A DNA stretch of 64,000 nucleotides from Pollutimonas thiosulfatoxidans (GTDB lineage: Bacteria; Pseudomonadota; Gammaproteobacteria; Burkholderiales; Burkholderiaceae_B), in assembly GCF_004022565.1 (NCBI RefSeq), contig NZ_CP022987.1, forward strand, positions 248,001 to 312,000, read 5' to 3'. Numbering within the stretch: position 1 is the first letter of the stretch; every line of letters begins with the position of its first letter. Made by a program: the position numbers and the translations under genes. Under the pieces are notes generated by a model. The model did not search any database and had not been told where the DNA came from. It saw only the letters and a program-made list of their open reading frames with translations. Positions 60,701 through 64,000 of the stretch are shown here, piece after piece.

Positions 60701-60727
60701 CTTGAATTGGGGGCGTGTGCCCCAATT
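60701..60727 (+). promoter_or_regulatory. Sigma-32 (heat-shock) promoter for grpE
   Basis: CTTGAAT at 60701-60707, 12-base spacer, CCCCAATT at 60720-60727, close to the RpoH consensus CTTGAAA/CCCCATNT. The same bases form an inverted repeat (AATTGGGG 60705-60712 with CCCCAATT), which could affect RNA or protein binding. Confidence 0.6.
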
Positions 60728-60762
60728 TCATTGGATTGCATACCTAGATGTGGAGATTTTTT

Positions 60763-61368
60763 ATGCCGGCACCCAACGAGCCCCTGGATCCCAAGCAAAT
60801 GGATCCATCGATCGATACGTCCGAAAAACTCGAGACTAACGAGCCCGACGATCAAACCACGTCGGCCGAAGTCCCAAGCGAAGCGCAGCAAATCAATGCC
60901 GAGGAAGACTGGGCAACCTTGCTGTCAGAATCGCAGGCACAAGTCGCTCAATATCACGAGGAATTGCTGCGCGCCAAGGCCGAAGCCGAGAACATACGTC
61001 GCCGGGCGCAGGAAGATGTCGCCAAGGCGCGCAAATTCGGTACCGAGTCGTTCGCTGAAAGCCTGATCCCAGTCAAGGACAGCCTGGAGGCGGCGCTGGC
61101 CCTTACCGACCAGACGGCCGAATCATGGAAAGAGGGCGTCGAGGCCACGCTGCGCCAGCTTAATGCCGCCTTCGACCGCAATCTGCTTAAAGAAGTTGCT
61201 CCAGTAGAGGGCGACAAATTCGATCCCCATCAGCACCAGGCTATCTCGTCCATACCGTCCGAGCGAGCTGAAGGAGAAATTGTTCAGGTGCTGCAAAAGG
61301 GCTACACCATTGCCGATCGCGTGCTGCGGCCGGCGCTGGTCATGGTGTCGTCGGGCCAGCCCGGGTAG
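60763..61368 (+). CDS. grpE: Nucleotide exchange factor GrpE
   Basis: A 201-residue cochaperone that releases ADP from DnaK. An acidic disordered N-terminus (residues 1-55) is followed by the long dimer helix (LLSESQAQVAQYHEELLRAK, AEAENIRRRAQEDVAKARKF) and the beta domain ending GEIVQVLQKGYTIADRVLRP, the GrpE signature. The ATG at 60763 has GGAG seven bases upstream and is preferred to an ATG at 60748. It has its own sigma-32 promoter. Confidence 0.95.
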   Translation: MPAPNEPLDPKQMDPSIDTSEKLETNEPDDQTTSAEVPSEAQQINAEEDWATLLSESQAQVAQYHEELLRAKAEAENIRRRAQEDVAKARKFGTESFAESLIPVKDSLEAALALTDQTAESWKEGVEATLRQLNAAFDRNLLKEVAPVEGDKFDPHQHQAISSIPSERAEGEIVQVLQKGYTIADRVLRPALVMVSSGQPG

Positions 61369-61418
61369 GTGGCCATGCGCCGGTTCGCCGGCCTGAAGCA
61401 GAAAAAGTGCGGGTAAGC

Positions 61419-61446
61419 CTTGAAAACTGGTGGCTTACCCCCACCT
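61419..61446 (+). promoter_or_regulatory. Sigma-32 (heat-shock) promoter for dnaK
   Basis: CTTGAAA at 61419-61425 matches the RpoH -35 fully; 13 bases on, CCCCACCT at 61439-61446 matches the -10 consensus at seven of eight positions. It lies in the 130-base gap between grpE and dnaK. Confidence 0.75.
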
Positions 61447-61498
61447 ACCTCCCATCGGGTAGTTATTTACAAAACAAAATTTTTAGCAGGGTAATAAT

Positions 61499-63421
61499 AT
61501 GGGTAAGATTATCGGTATTGACTTGGGCACGACTAACAGTTGTGTCGCGGTCCTGGACGGTAGCAGCGTAAAAATCATCGAAAACGCCGAAGGCACGCGT
61601 ACCACGCCTTCCATCGTCGCCTACATGCCGGACGGCGAAATCCTGGTGGGTGCGCCGGCCAAGCGCCAGGCGGTCACCAATCCCCACAACACGCTATACG
61701 CCGTCAAGCGCCTTATCGGTCGCAAGTTCGACGAGAAGGCCGTGCAGAAAGACATCGAGCTCATGCCTTACACCATCATCAAGGCCGACAATGGCGATGC
61801 ATGGGTAGAAGCGCAAGGCAAAAAGCTTGCTCCTCCGCAAATCTCGGCGGACGTGCTGCGCAAAATGAAGAAAACGGCCGAAGACTACCTGGGTGAAGAA
61901 GTCACCGAGGCTGTCATTACCGTGCCCGCCTACTTCAACGACAGTCAGCGTCAAGCCACCAAGGATGCCGGCCGCATTGCCGGCCTGGACGTCAAGCGCA
62001 TCATCAACGAACCGACTGCAGCGGCTTTGGCCTTCGGTATGGACAAGACCGAAAAGGGCGATCGCAAAATTGCGGTTTATGACCTGGGCGGCGGTACCTT
62101 CGACGTTTCCATCATCGAGCTGGCTGACGTCGATGGCGAAAAGCAATTCGAGGTACTGTCCACCAACGGCGATACTTTCCTCGGCGGCGAAGACTTCGAC
62201 CAGCGCATCATCGACTACATCATTGGCGAGTTCAAGAAAGAAAGCGGAGTGGACCTCTCCAAGGACGTCCTGGCCTTGCAGCGCCTGAAAGAATCGGCGG
62301 AAAAAGCCAAGATCGAACTGTCTTCAGCGCAGCAAACCGAGATCAACCTGCCTTATATTACGGCGGACGCTTCCGGTCCCAAGCACCTTAATCTCAAGAT
62401 GACGCGCTCCAAGCTGGAAGCGCTGGTTGAAGAGCTTATCGACCGCACCATAGAGCCATGCCGCATCGCCATCAAGGACGCCGGTGTCAAAGTGTCAGAC
62501 ATCGACGACGTGATCCTGGTGGGTGGCATGACGCGCATGCCCAAGGTCCAGGAGAAGGTCAAGGAATTCTTCGGCAAGGATCCTCGCAAGGACGTCAACC
62601 CGGACGAGGCTGTTGCAGCCGGTGCGGCCATCCAGGGCTCGGTATTGTCGGGTGATCGTACCGACGTGTTGCTGCTGGACGTCACGCCGCTGTCCCTGGG
62701 TATCGAAACCCTGGGCGGTGTCATGACCAAGATGATCCAAAAGAACACCACCATACCCACCCGGTTCTCGCAGGTGTTCTCGACGGCTGACGACAACCAG
62801 CCCGCGGTCACCATCAAGGTGTTCCAGGGCGAGCGTGAAATCGCTGCAGGCAACAAGGCGCTTGGCGAGTTCAACCTTGAAGGCATACCGCCCGCTACGC
62901 GTGGCACGCCGCAAATCGAGGTCACTTTCGACATAGACGCCAACGGCATCTTGCATGTCTCGGCCAAGGACAAGGGCACGGGCAAGGAAAACAAGATCAC
63001 CATCAAGGCCAACTCGGGTCTTAGCGACGACGAGATCGAACGCATGGTGAAAGACGCCGAAGCCAACGCCGAGGAAGATCACCGCATTGCCGAACTGGCC
63101 TTGTCACGCAATCAGGCCGAGGCGCTGGTGCACTCGACCCGCAAGTCGCTGGAAGAGTACGGCGACAAGCTTGAAGCGTCCGAGAAGGAAGCCATCGAGT
63201 CGGCGATCACCGAACTTGAAACCACACTCAAGGACGGCGACAAGGCGGCCATCGACGCCAAGGTTGAAGCCTTGGCGACGGCCTCGCAGAAGCTGGGTGA
63301 GAAAATGTATGCCGACATGCAGGCACAGGCAGCAGCGCAGCAAGGTGCTGACGAAGCCGCCAAGCCCGCCGACGACGATGTGGTCGATGCCGACTTCAAA
63401 GAAGTCAAACGCGATCAATAA
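61499..63421 (+). CDS. dnaK: Molecular chaperone DnaK (Hsp70)
   Basis: A 640-residue Hsp70. The ATPase domain (1-385) carries GIDLGTTNSCVAVLDG, VYDLGGGTFDVSIIEL and ILVGGMTRMPKVQEKVKEFF. The linker DVLLLDVTPLSLGIE leads to the substrate-binding domain and helical lid, and the C-terminus DDDVVDADFKEVKRDQ is the usual EEVKD-like acidic end. Length and order match E. coli DnaK. It is followed by dnaJ 29 bases later. Confidence 0.98.
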   Translation: MGKIIGIDLGTTNSCVAVLDGSSVKIIENAEGTRTTPSIVAYMPDGEILVGAPAKRQAVTNPHNTLYAVKRLIGRKFDEKAVQKDIELMPYTIIKADNGDAWVEAQGKKLAPPQISADVLRKMKKTAEDYLGEEVTEAVITVPAYFNDSQRQATKDAGRIAGLDVKRIINEPTAAALAFGMDKTEKGDRKIAVYDLGGGTFDVSIIELADVDGEKQFEVLSTNGDTFLGGEDFDQRIIDYIIGEFKKESGVDLSKDVLALQRLKESAEKAKIELSSAQQTEINLPYITADASGPKHLNLKMTRSKLEALVEELIDRTIEPCRIAIKDAGVKVSDIDDVILVGGMTRMPKVQEKVKEFFGKDPRKDVNPDEAVAAGAAIQGSVLSGDRTDVLLLDVTPLSLGIETLGGVMTKMIQKNTTIPTRFSQVFSTADDNQPAVTIKVFQGEREIAAGNKALGEFNLEGIPPATRGTPQIEVTFDIDANGILHVSAKDKGTGKENKITIKANSGLSDDEIERMVKDAEANAEEDHRIAELALSRNQAEALVHSTRKSLEEYGDKLEASEKEAIESAITELETTLKDGDKAAIDAKVEALATASQKLGEKMYADMQAQAAAQQGADEAAKPADDDVVDADFKEVKRDQ

Positions 63422-63450
63422 GGTCAGGTAAAGAGACGCATTCAACTCAC

Positions 63451-64000
63451 ATGGCAAAACGCGATTACTACGAAATACTGGGCGTAGCGAAAAACGCTAC
63501 CGACGAAGAGCTCAAAAAAGCCTACCGCAAGCTGGCGATGAAGTACCACCCTGACCGCAACCCTGACAGCAAGGAAGCGGAAGAGCGGTTCAAAGAGGCC
63601 AAAGAGGCCTACGAGATGCTGTCCGACGAACAAAAGCGGGGTGCGTACGACCGCTTCGGCCATGCCGGTGTTGATCCCAACGCCGGCGTGGGCGGGGGCG
63701 GCATGGGCGGAGCCGGCTTTGCCGATGCCTTTGGCGATATCTTCGGCGAGATCTTCGGGGCAGCGGGCGGTGGCGGCGGTCGCCGCGGCGGCCCGCAGGT
63801 ATATCGTGGTGCCGATCTGAAGTACACGCTGGACATCAGCCTGGAGCAGGCGGCCAACGGTTTTGATACCGAAATCCGCGTGCCCAGCTGGGAAACCTGC
63901 GACGTCTGCCATGGCTCCGGCGCCAAGCCGGGCACCAAGCCTCGTACCTGCCACACCTGTGACGGGAACGGGGCTGTGCGCATGCAGCAAGGCTTTTTCA
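63451..64000 (+). CDS. dnaJ: Chaperone DnaJ (N-terminal part, cut by window end)
   Basis: The first 183 codons are present. The J domain (1-70) has KRDYYEILGVAKNATDEELK and the HPD tripeptide in KYHPDRNPD, which stimulates DnaK ATPase. A Gly/Phe-rich linker follows (about 75-120). The zinc-finger region begins with CDVCHGSGA and CHTCDGNG (CxxCxGxG repeats). The substrate-binding C-terminal domain is outside the window. Order dnaK-dnaJ is standard. Confidence 0.97.
   Translation, partial: MAKRDYYEILGVAKNATDEELKKAYRKLAMKYHPDRNPDSKEAEERFKEAKEAYEMLSDEQKRGAYDRFGHAGVDPNAGVGGGGMGGAGFADAFGDIFGEIFGAAGGGGGRRGGPQVYRGADLKYTLDISLEQAANGFDTEIRVPSWETCDVCHGSGAKPGTKPRTCHTCDGNGAVRMQQGFF

Noticed and set aside
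1..64000. CRISPR arrays, prophage genes, toxin-antitoxin pairs or rRNA operons
   Set aside because: No regularly spaced repeats, phage structural or integrase genes, paired small toxin/antitoxin ORFs or rRNA sequences were seen.

Overview
The window is a stretch of a Betaproteobacterial chromosome, most likely order Burkholderiales, family Alcaligenaceae (Bordetella/Pusillimonas-like). This rests on the gene orders (glnS-minCDE; dusB-fis-purH-ruvC-ruvA; hrcA-hemH-grpE-dnaK-dnaJ; bamE/fur divergent), a polyhydroxyalkanoate phasin, a caa3-type CtaG, and GC-rich codon use. No species call is possible from the sequence alone. Both ends cut genes: the tail of an isochorismatase-like hydrolase (1-197) and the first 183 codons of dnaJ (63451-64000).

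Layout. 0.3-4.4 kb: glycine-zipper lipoprotein, then glnS-minC-minD-minE on the minus strand. 4.5-9.0 kb: a divergent cytochrome bd-like pair whose CydA subunit has lost the usual heme ligands, and a convergent EnvZ/OmpR-type two-component system. 9.3-12.3 kb: an usher-like outer-membrane barrel and recQ. 12.3-19.7 kb: the ruvB / dehydratase / ruvA-ruvC-purH-fis-dusB-ubiH block. 19.8-24.4 kb: TM2 protein, a candidate structured leader RNA in front of a small unknown gene, ctaG, a BepA-like protease and a YheT-like hydrolase. 24.4-31.7 kb: ilvE operon, azlCD, a RhlE-type helicase, thioredoxin-like, EI24 and CinA-like proteins and an IclR regulator. 31.7-37.0 kb: phasin, and a minus-strand run ending in the N-degron transferases aat-bpt and pyrD.

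From about 37.1 to 51.7 kb the sequence changes character. It is visibly richer in A+T and carries a compact catabolic island: a TRAP transporter of the alpha-keto-acid/chloroaromatic type (dctQM at one end, a Tat-exported dctP at the other), a cupin, a 4-oxalocrotonate-tautomerase-like protein, an aldehyde dehydrogenase, a zinc alcohol dehydrogenase interrupted by a one-base loss in a G7 tract, a D-2-hydroxyacid dehydrogenase, a LivK-like binding protein, a GlcD-like FAD oxidase, a TfdA-like 2-oxoglutarate dioxygenase, a membrane di-iron hydroxylase and an IclR regulator. Similar TTC-N8-GAA operator-like sites sit in front of its promoters, two of them as pairs exactly 28 bp apart. The island ends in an ISL3-type insertion-sequence remnant that stops flush with the 3' CCA of a tRNA-Cys gene. 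My reading is a horizontally acquired pathway that imports a 2-hydroxy/2-oxo or alkoxy carboxylic acid and degrades it by hydroxylation and stepwise oxidation; the substrate is not determinable here.

51.7-64 kb returns to core genes: tRNA-Cys, an unknown membrane-anchored protein, tRNA-Gly, murB, dapB-bamE, fur, nadK-recN, and the heat-shock cluster hrcA-hemH-grpE-dnaK-dnaJ with good sigma-32 promoters before grpE and dnaK.
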